A DNA stretch of 64,000 nucleotides, from positions 62,001-126,000 of the forward strand of contig CAWARU010000001.1 in the NCBI GenBank assembly GCA_963784575.1, written 5' to 3'. The stretch's first letter is position 1. Each line of letters begins with the position of its first letter. The position numbers were made by a program, and so were the translations under genes. Source of the stretch: CAWARU01 sp963784575 (GTDB lineage Bacteria > Pseudomonadota > Gammaproteobacteria > UBA6186 > Azoamicaceae). Below the pieces are notes generated by a model. That model saw only the letters and a list, made by a program, of their open reading frames with translations, was not told where the DNA came from and made no database searches. This document shows, one piece after another, positions 9,177 through 17,792 of the stretch.

Positions 9177-11600
9177 GTGCAGAGGATGTCAACAACAGAC
9201 CCTTCCCTTGGAGTAAAATTACCCAATGGTTCACCTGCTCTCAATGCAGATAGAATCATGGTTCAAAAAATGTGGGCCAACCATATCCATGAAACACATG
9301 AGATCATCATTGCGGGCATGGGACACCCAACATTTTATATCGCGAAAGACATTTGCGAAGTATCTATTAAACTATGGAAAAGTGTAACAGAAATAATCCG
9401 CACTGTTTCAAAAGAGCCTCAAAATCCCCCAGAACTAATTTCAGCAGCCAGTATCGCAGCTTCGAGAAAAGAAAAACAAAAGGAATTCGAAGGAAAAAAA
9501 AATACTCTTGAAAAGGGCAAAGCAGAACAACAAAGGGCAATATTTAAAGACTCGATTCTAAAATTGGTATTTGAAACCGCGCAAACAGAAGCGCATGAAG
9601 AGGAGGTAGCGACCCCAAAAATATCAGTTGAATGGCTTGAACCGGAAGAAAGCCGAGAAGCAGAAGCGCTCCGAAAAGTTGAAAGATTTATACGACCCTC
9701 ACAACTCAAAATGGCACATTCTTTGAACGCATATTATGGGTTGGTCAATCCCGAAATGCAAATCAAGCCCCATCATATTCGATTTCTGGCAGGAGGTGCT
9801 GGCGGATTACATATCATATTCAAGCTCATTAATCAAAATTCTCAAAATTATATTCTGACACAATCTCCTTTTTATACTCTATATATCGGGCATCACAATG
9901 AAAATAAGCTTAGAACCATCGATGTCATGGATGAACCCGATCACAACCTGACTGCCCAGGCTATCAAAACGAGATATGAAGAGGTAGAACGTGAGATCGC
10001 AAAAACAGGCGGTAAAATTGCCGCCATGCTTATCTGCAATCCTAATAATCCTATGGGTACAGTTCTCTCCAAAACTGAATGGGAAAATATTATAGATTTC
10101 TTTATTCAATATCGAGACTGTAAAATTATTGTTGATGAAGCCTATGATGAGCTTCGACACAGAAAGAGCTATGCTTTGTTAAGCATTATTGACAAGATGG
10201 CAACAAAAATCAAATATAAGATTATTGAAGAACAGCAAAAAGAACTCGAGAGGAGGAAAGCACAAGAAAGTGAAAATGAAGTTACCAGAACCAGAAGTTC
10301 ACCAGATATCCCAGTAAAGAAAGGACAAGAAAAAATCTCTATAGTTAAGCGGTCTCAAAGTTTACATGATTTCCCAGTGCCTCAGGAATCAAAAAAAAAG
10401 CTCGAAAAACTAATATTAGAAAAAGAGGAGTCGCAAGCAATACAAAAAATTCTGGTTGAGGTAAAAAAAACAGAACCTGAAGTAACGAATGCACAAATTC
10501 GATTGCTCAAAGAGGCTCTCAAAAATCTCGCAAGTTTTAAAAAAAGATGTATTTTCATCCGATCCGGCACCAAGGGCATGAGCGCTTCAGGTGAAAGATA
10601 TTGTGCAATTATTGCTTTTGATTCAGATTTACGCAAACAATTGAGCAAACTCATTATCTCGAATCGTAATCAACTCCCCTATTCTTCACAAGAAGCCTAC
10701 GCCCAAGGCATGCAGGGTTTTGCAATAGACAGAATGCAAAGTAAATCCACTATTTTTTCACATTGCTTAAGTCATTATCCTTGGAAATTTTATTATATTA
10801 TGACAGAAAACTTCATCCAGAGCTTACGTGGGATCGGCATCACTGCAAAATCCCCAGAACTCCCCTTTTATTTAAATATTGATTTTGGTTTTTTGAAAGG
10901 ACATCAGGTCAAAAACGAAGAAATTCTCGGCAAAATGGCTGCAGCTGGTCTCTTACTTCAGGATAATAAATTGATGACTGATGTCGAAATTGCCTTTTTT
11001 TTAATGTTCGCACACGGTCTTTTTATAACGCCGCTGTCCTATTTCAGCCAAAAATATCACCAAACTTCACTGTTACGCATCACCGCAACCTTAGGCCAGA
11101 AAACTCTCAATGCCATCTTAGAAAAACTAAAGAGTATTATGAAGGATCCCGACAAACTAACCATAAAACCACTGAGCTCAAAAATTGACAGGGATGTTGC
11201 TCCGAGTTTGGTCGATGATTCATCTTCAACCACAGATCACTGTAATTTCACGCCTCTGGAGTTGTTTTCCTTAGAAATGGAGAAATATTGGCAGACATTA
11301 AATACCAGATCTACCAAAGCTCATAACTATCTATACGAATATATCAAGGACTCAATTAAAAAAGTAATACCCATAATAGATTCCTATATTGTAAAGCAAA
11401 TCACAAAGGCCATAGAATGCTTAATGCCAGGAGGCGATTCGCCTCAAAAAAAAGAGTTTAAATTAGCATCTGAATGCTCATCTGAATTGCAGGCATTTTT
11501 TTCAAAAAATGCTATTGAAGATTTAACAACTGAGTTGCAAGAATTCTACGGATCTTCTGCTTTTTTACAAATTTCAAGATTTACGTACGTGAAATTTTAA
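9177..11600 (+). CDS. Large PLP-dependent aminotransferase-like protein (fold type I)
   Basis: 807 residues from a GTG at 9177; an ATG at 9186 is an alternative, since neither has an ideal ribosome site. An aspartate-aminotransferase-like core is visible: glycine-rich AGGAGGLHIIFK, NPNNPMG (N288, PLP/substrate-binding region), VDEAYDEL (D320, PLP pyridine nitrogen) and SGTKGMSASGERY with the Schiff-base lysine at about 466. A charged, low-complexity insertion of about 110 residues (345-455) separates D320 and K466. A further 200 residues of unknown type follow the core. Typical family members are about 400 residues, so this is enlarged at several points. Substrate unknown. It is co-transcribed with the degenerate paralogue 5 bases downstream. 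Confidence 0.82.
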   Translation: MQRMSTTDPSLGVKLPNGSPALNADRIMVQKMWANHIHETHEIIIAGMGHPTFYIAKDICEVSIKLWKSVTEIIRTVSKEPQNPPELISAASIAASRKEKQKEFEGKKNTLEKGKAEQQRAIFKDSILKLVFETAQTEAHEEEVATPKISVEWLEPEESREAEALRKVERFIRPSQLKMAHSLNAYYGLVNPEMQIKPHHIRFLAGGAGGLHIIFKLINQNSQNYILTQSPFYTLYIGHHNENKLRTIDVMDEPDHNLTAQAIKTRYEEVEREIAKTGGKIAAMLICNPNNPMGTVLSKTEWENIIDFFIQYRDCKIIVDEAYDELRHRKSYALLSIIDKMATKIKYKIIEEQQKELERRKAQESENEVTRTRSSPDIPVKKGQEKISIVKRSQSLHDFPVPQESKKKLEKLILEKEESQAIQKILVEVKKTEPEVTNAQIRLLKEALKNLASFKKRCIFIRSGTKGMSASGERYCAIIAFDSDLRKQLSKLIISNRNQLPYSSQEAYAQGMQGFAIDRMQSKSTIFSHCLSHYPWKFYYIMTENFIQSLRGIGITAKSPELPFYLNIDFGFLKGHQVKNEEILGKMAAAGLLLQDNKLMTDVEIAFFLMFAHGLFITPLSYFSQKYHQTSLLRITATLGQKTLNAILEKLKSIMKDPDKLTIKPLSSKIDRDVAPSLVDDSSSTTDHCNFTPLELFSLEMEKYWQTLNTRSTKAHNYLYEYIKDSIKKVIPIIDSYIVKQITKAIECLMPGGDSPQKKEFKLASECSSELQAFFSKNAIEDLTTELQEFYGSSAFLQISRFTYVKF

Positions 11601-11605
11601 ATACT

Positions 11606-12868
11606 ATGAAAGATGCTCTGGAAGAGTGCCACCTTGAAACCCTAAAAAAAATAAGTATTTCCGGAGATAAACACAACGTTTTTACCAGCATAGTGTTGAT
11701 CCAAAAATTGCGAACTATTATTTCAGAACATCATCCTGAACAGTACCCTGATCTCTCTACAAGCTTTAAGGCACTTTTGTTAAAACTTGTCAAAGAAAGA
11801 ATGCAGCATGATAATGGCATAATCAATCATGACATCATCAAAAGAGAAAAATTGAGTTTTATTAATGTGCTGAGGTGCTGGGCAGCAGCAAATTTTGGAG
11901 ATCCCTCTTCATTGATTGAAAATATCATTGATCTGCAAGCTGCCGTTGATTATGGACATCCTCAAGGAGATGAAGCAGCGCGAGATACTATGGCAGAAGC
12001 TTTAAGTCCCTGGTATAACCTAAAAATTACCCGTGATAATGTATTATTTGTATCTTCGTCAGCAGAAAAAATTGTGAGTCATTGCCTGCGCTATTACTTA
12101 ATCTCTCAAAATCCTGAAGAAATTCTTGGAAAAGCATACAGCAAAGAATCTAAAGCAGCAGAAACTCAAAGGTTAATAATATACTTAAAGGAGCGAGCTG
12201 ATAACTACTTAATTGTAGATGAATCCTTACTGGAAAGAACTTTTCAAGAAAAACTGCAACTTCAAGATTATTCCATTGTGAATGAGGTTTTGCGATTTTA
12301 TCCCGAAGCAGCCAATAGAATTATTATCATCCGCTCGTCCGGAAGTATATTTACTTTAGAATCCACCTTTATTCTGGTAATTATAAGCTTTGATGCTGCC
12401 ATACAAGCCAAGTTCTTGGAAGAAAGCATCAGTATTTCGGGTCATGCACCACGTTCACTACAAAGGGCATATTCTCAGTCTTTAAGAAATTATACCAGAT
12501 GTTTAAAACAAAGTTTAGATCCTATTGTAGAATCCAGTCAAGATCTTAAATTTTTAATGTACAAATCAAATCTGAATCATTTCTATGAACTCTTGATAAA
12601 GGGTATTTATCGGGAACGCCTAAAGAATATAGTATCCCCAATTGATCTCTCTGAAAGGGATGATACACCAGAGGATTTTTTATTTTTACCACAATCAAGC
12701 TCGCTTCTTTTTGCTTATGATGACACAGGATCGAATTCACCCGCCTCTGGCGTAACACCCTCTCTGACACCCAACCCAAGTGTCCCTGTCAGTCCAGAAA
12801 CGATCCAGTATTCACCCGACACTCCTACCATTTTGAAGCTGATCCGGGAAAGCAGCTCCAAAATCTGA
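11606..12868 (+). CDS. Degenerate aminotransferase-like pseudoenzyme
   Basis: 420 residues. The N-terminal half matches the aminotransferase pattern (YGHPQGDEAARDTMAEAL, ITRDNVLFVSSSAEKIVS) and a VDES motif corresponds to the PLP-aspartate region of its upstream neighbour. The stretch that should hold the PLP lysine reads RSSGSIFTLES, aligning with RSGTKGMSASG of the neighbour, so lysine is replaced by serine (about 247). The NPNNPMG segment is absent. It is therefore probably not a PLP enzyme. It starts 5 bases after the upstream stop without a strong ribosome site, suggesting translational coupling. Pairing with the intact paralogue (regulatory or structural subunit) is inference. The C-terminus is Ser/Pro/Thr-rich. 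Confidence 0.75.
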   Translation: MKDALEECHLETLKKISISGDKHNVFTSIVLIQKLRTIISEHHPEQYPDLSTSFKALLLKLVKERMQHDNGIINHDIIKREKLSFINVLRCWAAANFGDPSSLIENIIDLQAAVDYGHPQGDEAARDTMAEALSPWYNLKITRDNVLFVSSSAEKIVSHCLRYYLISQNPEEILGKAYSKESKAAETQRLIIYLKERADNYLIVDESLLERTFQEKLQLQDYSIVNEVLRFYPEAANRIIIIRSSGSIFTLESTFILVIISFDAAIQAKFLEESISISGHAPRSLQRAYSQSLRNYTRCLKQSLDPIVESSQDLKFLMYKSNLNHFYELLIKGIYRERLKNIVSPIDLSERDDTPEDFLFLPQSSSLLFAYDDTGSNSPASGVTPSLTPNPSVPVSPETIQYSPDTPTILKLIRESSSKI

Positions 12869-12924
12869 GGCAACCGTTCTTTCACTGCACTTGAACAGTT
12901 ACGAAAAGTCAAATACATTCTTGT

Positions 12925-14124
12925 TCAATTGCTCTTAAGCGTTCTACTGAAGTGATCACGCTCTGGATGTTTTCTGTAACAACAGCAAATGCGGCGGAAC
13001 ATGTTGAAGACTCCGCATTTTCTTGTCGTCTTATCGGCAGATCTCATATCGTTTAGTGATTCGTACTCATTTTCCTCCTCCGCCACAGTCTCGGTGTCGA
13101 AGAAATTTTCCGCTTTTGCCAATTTGACTCTGGCGGCCATTTCTCGAACTACAGCAAGTGATTCCTCTGAAAATATTCGAAAGTCTGCACTTCTTGTTTT
13201 CTGCATTAGGAATTCCCAGATGAGTTCGATATTGGCCAATACATTAATACCGGTCTCACCTGCATATAAATCATTTCGGGATCTTCTTTTTAAGTAGCAT
13301 TTTCGCAAATAGTCATGAGCAACTGTGATATCTACTCTGTGTTCAGCGGAAACTTTTTCATGTGATGTATTTGATGTATCCGATGATGTTTGAAAAGCAT
13401 CCATCGGAAAATGATTCATGGCTGCAAGCATTGCGTTTCTCAATTTTTCACAGGCTGCATTGAAGCGAATGGGCAATTCTTTTTGAAGCTTTGCAACAAC
13501 ATCCAATGAATTGGTTTTTACAGGGAATAGATATATTTCACTATCAATTTTTGAAAAGAGTGCTGTGATTTTATTCAATGCCACTTCATTATGAGTTTCT
13601 CTCAAGTAGAAATCAACCGTTCGATACTGAGGTTTTTCGGGCAATTCAATCTTCTTCTTGTGATATTTCTCAGAGTTAAGATTAAAATGATAACCAAATG
13701 CATGATGCACGATTCTCTCTGTTCCGTTTTTGCTCGATTTTCCAGCGAATTGAATCAATAAAGGCAATTCCTCGGGTTTTGATAGATTGGCTGTTGTTAA
13801 CCAGCGATAGAACGCATAAATTGAGAGACCGTTACTATTTGCGATCCCGGTCACTGCGAATATCGCAGCGGGAAGTATGACTTCTAATTCCACCGGATCT
13901 GTCAGTTCTTTGGAGTACTCTCGATAGATTTGCGACATGAATAGCTGAAGAGTATTATGAAGATTTCCTGTATTGATCCCCTCATCTAAGTCACTGTTAT
14001 CAAATTTAGTGGGTAAGAATTTAATATGATTAATTTCCGCCATCAATTGAGCTATTTTTTGATCACCCTGCACTCTTTTCAAGCTATCCAGTGTAAATTC
14101 TAGCGTTTCCTTCTTCTCGGCCAT
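12925..14124 (-). CDS. Hypothetical protein with cysteine-rich basic C-terminus
   Basis: 399 residues, no family recognised. The body is helical and charged with no obvious repeats. The last 35 residues contain CGVFNMFRRICCCYRKHP, a cluster of cysteines flanked by hydrophobic and basic residues like eukaryotic palmitoylation or membrane-anchoring tails. GGAGG 9 bases upstream supports the ATG at 14124. It is convergent with the aminotransferase-like pair (56-base gap) and divergent from the RhlE-type helicase. A secreted, host-membrane-targeted protein is possible but inferred from the tail alone. Confidence 0.65.
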   Translation of the reverse strand: MAEKKETLEFTLDSLKRVQGDQKIAQLMAEINHIKFLPTKFDNSDLDEGINTGNLHNTLQLFMSQIYREYSKELTDPVELEVILPAAIFAVTGIANSNGLSIYAFYRWLTTANLSKPEELPLLIQFAGKSSKNGTERIVHHAFGYHFNLNSEKYHKKKIELPEKPQYRTVDFYLRETHNEVALNKITALFSKIDSEIYLFPVKTNSLDVVAKLQKELPIRFNAACEKLRNAMLAAMNHFPMDAFQTSSDTSNTSHEKVSAEHRVDITVAHDYLRKCYLKRRSRNDLYAGETGINVLANIELIWEFLMQKTRSADFRIFSEESLAVVREMAARVKLAKAENFFDTETVAEEENEYESLNDMRSADKTTRKCGVFNMFRRICCCYRKHPERDHFSRTLKSN

Positions 14125-14389
14125 GAGTGAATTCCTCCCCTTTTCAACTATTTACAGCAAGTGAAGCTCATCAACAAATAATATAGGATTAGAGCGAGAG
14201 AGGGAATCGAGTTTATATACTGACTACTTGGCTATTGCATTTGCTATGTGATTTATGTTACTATGTTTTTTTAATTTGATTTATCAATCAATCTAAACCC
14301 AATCTTGACCCAATATTCGGATGTTACAGAGTCCCTTAATTGCTGCTGTTACTACCGACAAGGTTGTTTAACAGAAAGAGGTAATTACT

Positions 14390-16129
14390 GTGACTATATC
14401 ATTCGAAACCATGAATTTAAACGTAAAATTACTACAAACGGTTCAAGACCAGGGCTTTACTGAACCCACCGAAATTCAAAAACGTGCAATACCGCATATC
14501 CTAGAACGCCAAGATCTGCTGGCAACGGCAGAAACTGGGTCAGGAAAGACTGCAGCATTCATCTTACCTATCTTAAATCGGCTTCTTGAACCTCGATCTC
14601 GAACTGGGCGAGGACCGGCTGTACTCATTCTAGCCCCTACACGAGAACTGGTTGATCAAATCGCACTTACCACCCGACAGCTCTCAAAAGGAACCCAAAT
14701 CAAATTTGGCACGATTATCGGTGGTGTCCCCTATTACCATCAGGAACAACTTTTGAAAAAACCTCTCGATATCTTAATTGCCACTCCGGGCCGCTTATTA
14801 GACCACATGGATAAAGGACGTGTCGATTTTTCCAACATTGAATTTTTCGTTTTGGATGAAGCAGACAGAATGCTCGATATGGGCTTTCGAAAAGACATTG
14901 AAATTGTCTGCGAAAGTATTCCAGAAAATCACCAAACACTGTTATTTTCAGCCACATTAAACCCGGAAATTCAAAAAATTGCCAAGCAACATTTAAAAGA
15001 TCCGGTATATTTGGAATTGGCAGTCAAGGCAAAACCCCATGCGAACATCTCTCAGCAAATCTATCAAGTAAACGATTATAAACACAAATGCGAGCTTCTG
15101 TTCCACATCTTGGAAGACCAAAAAGTATGGCAAGCCATAGTTTTCACTAAAACCAAGCGGGGTGCTGAAAAAGTTGCAGATGAAATAAAAGGTAAACGCA
15201 TTGCCTGCGCTCATTTACACGGGGATATGAAACAAGGTCAAAGAACACGCACCATCGATCGTATGCACAGAGGCGAACTTCGTGTTCTGGTTGCGACAGA
15301 TGTCGCAGGAAGAGGCCTAGACATCAAAAATCTTACTCATGTCATCAATTTTGATATGGCATCCAAAATGGATGATCATACTCATCGCATTGGGCGGACA
15401 GGTCGTAGCGGCGAATCAGGAATCGCGATTTCATTTGTTGATTCAACGAATTGGCCTCTCATTCACCGCATTGAAAAGTTCTTTGGTCAGCGTTTGGAGC
15501 GCTGTGTTATTTCAGGTTTAGAACCCAAGCATGCGGAAACAAATTCAAATTCAGGCCCAAGGAAATTCAATAAAAACAGTAATAATAATTCGAATTTCCA
15601 TTCTAAGAATGGCTCTAATTTTAAATCCAAAAGAGGTTCAAATTTTAATTCGAAGCACAAATCGAATTTCAATTCCAATGGCAAAAGTCATTCAAGATTC
15701 GGTTCTAAAGATGATTCGAATTTCAATTCCAAGAGCAATTCGAGATTCGGTTCTAAGACTAATTCCAGATTCGGCTCCAAGGATGATTCGAATTTCAATC
15801 CTAAGAGTAATTCGAGATTCGGTTCTAAAGATGATTCGAATTTCAGTTCCAAGAGCAATTCGAGATTCGGTTCTAAGACTAATTCCAGATTCGGCTCCAA
15901 GGATGATTCAAATTTCAATCCTAAGAGTAATTCAAGATTCGGTTCCAAGAATAATTCGCGTTTCGGTTCCAAAGACAATTCGAGCTTTAACTCCAAAAAC
16001 AATTCGAATTTCCAATCACAAAAAGACAAAGACAAAAACAAATTACCTAATGGGAAAAAAAGATACGAAAACCAAAGACCTAAGAGAACTGTTCAGGCTG
16101 TGAAAACAGACTTAAAAGAACTGGCTTAA
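14390..16129 (+). CDS. rhlE: DEAD-box ATP-dependent RNA helicase, RhlE-like, with repetitive tail
   Basis: 579 residues from GTG at 14390, preceded by AGAGGT about 8 bases upstream. All DEAD-box motifs are present in the first 375 residues: Q motif FTEPTEIQKRAIP, Walker A AETGSGKT, PTREL, DEAD (VLDEADRMLDMGF), SAT, and HRIGRTGRSG. It unwinds short RNA duplexes with ATP, acting in RNA turnover, ribosome assembly or cold adaptation in this family. Residues about 390-550 are a low-complexity Asn/Ser/Lys/Arg/Phe tail of repeated SRFGSK and SNFNSK units, longer and more regular than usual RhlE tails, probably RNA-binding and disordered. The RhlE subgroup call rests on the core; the subgroup could be another DEAD-box type. 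Confidence 0.92.
   Translation: MTISFETMNLNVKLLQTVQDQGFTEPTEIQKRAIPHILERQDLLATAETGSGKTAAFILPILNRLLEPRSRTGRGPAVLILAPTRELVDQIALTTRQLSKGTQIKFGTIIGGVPYYHQEQLLKKPLDILIATPGRLLDHMDKGRVDFSNIEFFVLDEADRMLDMGFRKDIEIVCESIPENHQTLLFSATLNPEIQKIAKQHLKDPVYLELAVKAKPHANISQQIYQVNDYKHKCELLFHILEDQKVWQAIVFTKTKRGAEKVADEIKGKRIACAHLHGDMKQGQRTRTIDRMHRGELRVLVATDVAGRGLDIKNLTHVINFDMASKMDDHTHRIGRTGRSGESGIAISFVDSTNWPLIHRIEKFFGQRLERCVISGLEPKHAETNSNSGPRKFNKNSNNNSNFHSKNGSNFKSKRGSNFNSKHKSNFNSNGKSHSRFGSKDDSNFNSKSNSRFGSKTNSRFGSKDDSNFNPKSNSRFGSKDDSNFSSKSNSRFGSKTNSRFGSKDDSNFNPKSNSRFGSKNNSRFGSKDNSSFNSKNNSNFQSQKDKDKNKLPNGKKRYENQRPKRTVQAVKTDLKELA
15691..15950 (+). repeat. 120-bp in-frame tandem repeat in helicase tail
   Basis: TTCAAGATTCGG-type unit starts recur at 15691, 15811 and 15931, an exact 120-bp (40-residue) period, with shorter SRFGSK subunits inside. 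Near-identity between the first two units suggests recent duplication. Confidence 0.85.
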
Positions 16130-16154
16130 AAAGCAACTGCAGCCCCATCAGTGA

Positions 16155-16194
16155 TTGGCAAACCGCTCTCAGGATAGGCTATACTAGCTATACT
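16155..16194 (+). promoter_or_regulatory. Possible promoter of guanine deaminase gene
   Basis: TTGGCA (16155-16160) precedes two overlapping -10-like TATACT boxes at 16180-16185 and 16189-16194, created by a 9-bp direct repeat GCTATACTA. The spacer to the first box is 19 bases. Judged by eye only. Confidence 0.35.
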
Positions 16195-16237
16195 ATTAAA
16201 AGATTAAGATAGGGATCCAGTCATCCTAGGAGAAGCC

Positions 16238-17590
16238 ATGGAAGGAAATGGTAAGAAAATTGCTTATCGGGGCAATCTATTTTACTTTAAAAAATCAGCA
16301 ACTTTAGAAAATGTTCCGATCCGTAAAAATTCGCAAATGGGGTCGGAACAGCAATACGTCTACATTGAAGATGGCGTTCTTGTGGTTGAGGACGGCAAAA
16401 TTTCCTTAGCTTGCAAATATTCTGAACTACCGCAGAAAATTGCAAACTCGGATTCGATTACAATCAAAGACTATACAGAAAAACTCATCACCCCAGGCTT
16501 TATTGATACCCATCAGCATAGCACCCAAAGCGCAATTGTTGCGGCATACGGAGAGAAATTATTAGAATGGCTGGAGGAGTATGTATTCCCAGGGGAAAGC
16601 AGTTTTAGCAATCCTCTAAGTGCAAGACATGATTTAAACTTCTTTCTCGATCAACTGCTGCAAAATGGCACCACCACCGCAGTTTCCTACGGTCCGCTTT
16701 TTTATGAGGCCGCCGATATCTTCTTTGAAGAGATTAACAAAAGAAATATGCGTTTTATTACCGGCAATATTTTAATGGATATGAACTCACCAGATTCACT
16801 CCAATTGAGCACAGATGTCAATTATGATAACTGCTTAAAATTAATTAAAAAATGGCACAATAAAAACAGAATTTCCTATTGCATTTCTCCTCGGTTTGCC
16901 TTGTCTTGTTCGGATAAAATGCTGGAATTATGCGGAGCGCTCAAAAAAGAATATCCCGATTGTTATATTCAAACCCATCTTGATGAAAATAAAAAAGAAG
17001 TCGAACAAGTGAAAAAACAGTATCCTTGGAGTAAAAACTATCTGGATGTATATCATAAATTTGGCTTGGTGACAGACCGATCGGTTTTTGGACATTGCGT
17101 TCATACCACAGAAGATGAATTAAAAATGCTTGCCGAGACCAAAGGCATACTTTCTTGGTGTCCAATCAGTAACAATTTCTTAGGCAGTGGATTATTCGAT
17201 TTCGAGCGAGCTCGAAAATTTACAGATAGGATTACACTCGGTACCGATTGGGGGGGTGGCAATACTTTATCGATGCTTGCCGTACTAGATGCTGCGTATA
17301 AAGTGTCGATGTTAAACAGTACCAAACTACCCAGCATGGTTCGTTGGTATATGGCAACGCTCGGTGCCGCAAAAGCCTTGCAGCTTGGCGACAAAATAGG
17401 TTCCTTCGAAACTGGTTTTGAAGCAGATTTTATTGTTATTGATCCCAATGCGTCTCCTTATATGAAATATCGACATGAAAAAGTTGCAGATATTTTTGAT
17501 CTGCTGTTTATTTTGATGTCTTTGGGCGGAGAAAATAATATTGCTGCAACCTATATCGCAGGGAATGCTGCTTTTATTAGAAAACAATAA
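16238..17590 (+). CDS. guaD: Guanine deaminase
   Basis: 450 residues, normal length for the family. An amidohydrolase fold is shown by PGFIDTHQHSTQ (metal-binding HxH, about 91-93), QTHLDEN (about 245-250), FGHCVHTT, and GTDWGGG (catalytic Asp about 335). PGFIDTHxHxxQ with the QTHxxEN motif is characteristic of guanine deaminase. It hydrolyses guanine to xanthine and ammonia with a zinc ion in the cytosol, in purine salvage or catabolism. AGGAG six bases before the ATG supports the start. No other purine gene is adjacent, so it looks monocistronic. A related aminohydrolase activity cannot be fully excluded. Confidence 0.92.
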   Translation: MEGNGKKIAYRGNLFYFKKSATLENVPIRKNSQMGSEQQYVYIEDGVLVVEDGKISLACKYSELPQKIANSDSITIKDYTEKLITPGFIDTHQHSTQSAIVAAYGEKLLEWLEEYVFPGESSFSNPLSARHDLNFFLDQLLQNGTTTAVSYGPLFYEAADIFFEEINKRNMRFITGNILMDMNSPDSLQLSTDVNYDNCLKLIKKWHNKNRISYCISPRFALSCSDKMLELCGALKKEYPDCYIQTHLDENKKEVEQVKKQYPWSKNYLDVYHKFGLVTDRSVFGHCVHTTEDELKMLAETKGILSWCPISNNFLGSGLFDFERARKFTDRITLGTDWGGGNTLSMLAVLDAAYKVSMLNSTKLPSMVRWYMATLGAAKALQLGDKIGSFETGFEADFIVIDPNASPYMKYRHEKVADIFDLLFILMSLGGENNIAATYIAGNAAFIRKQ

Positions 17591-17633
17591 AGAAATTTTT
17601 TAAGATTTTAGCCAGAATACACACTAACTTATA

Positions 17634-17659
17634 TGGATTCCCGCCTCCGCGGGAATCCA
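17634..17659. repeat. Short GC-rich palindrome (REP-like hairpin)
   Basis: TGGATTCCCGC and GCGGGAATCCA pair perfectly around a 4-base loop. It lies 44 bases after guaD. No T-tract follows, so it is more like a dispersed REP-type hairpin than a standard terminator, though it may still stabilise the transcript end. Confidence 0.65.
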
Positions 17660-17792
17660 CTAAAACAGAATCCACTAAAATCAGTTGAAGCTGGTGTTAT
17701 TTTTATGTGATACTGTCGATTAAGAATAATCAATTCACCGTAGTAATTGAATTATATAATTATTTTAAGTTAATTAGCTAAGGAAATTCGTC

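Noticed and set aside
9177..11600. OvoB role for the PLP protein
   Set aside because: It lies about 27 kb from the OvoA-like gene, is twice the usual size and has a degenerate paralogue as partner; nothing ties it to ovothiol.
15531..16103. Alternative plus and minus frames of up to 190 codons in the helicase tail
   Set aside because: They arise from the 120-bp repeat read in other frames and have no ribosome site; the helicase frame carries the family motifs.
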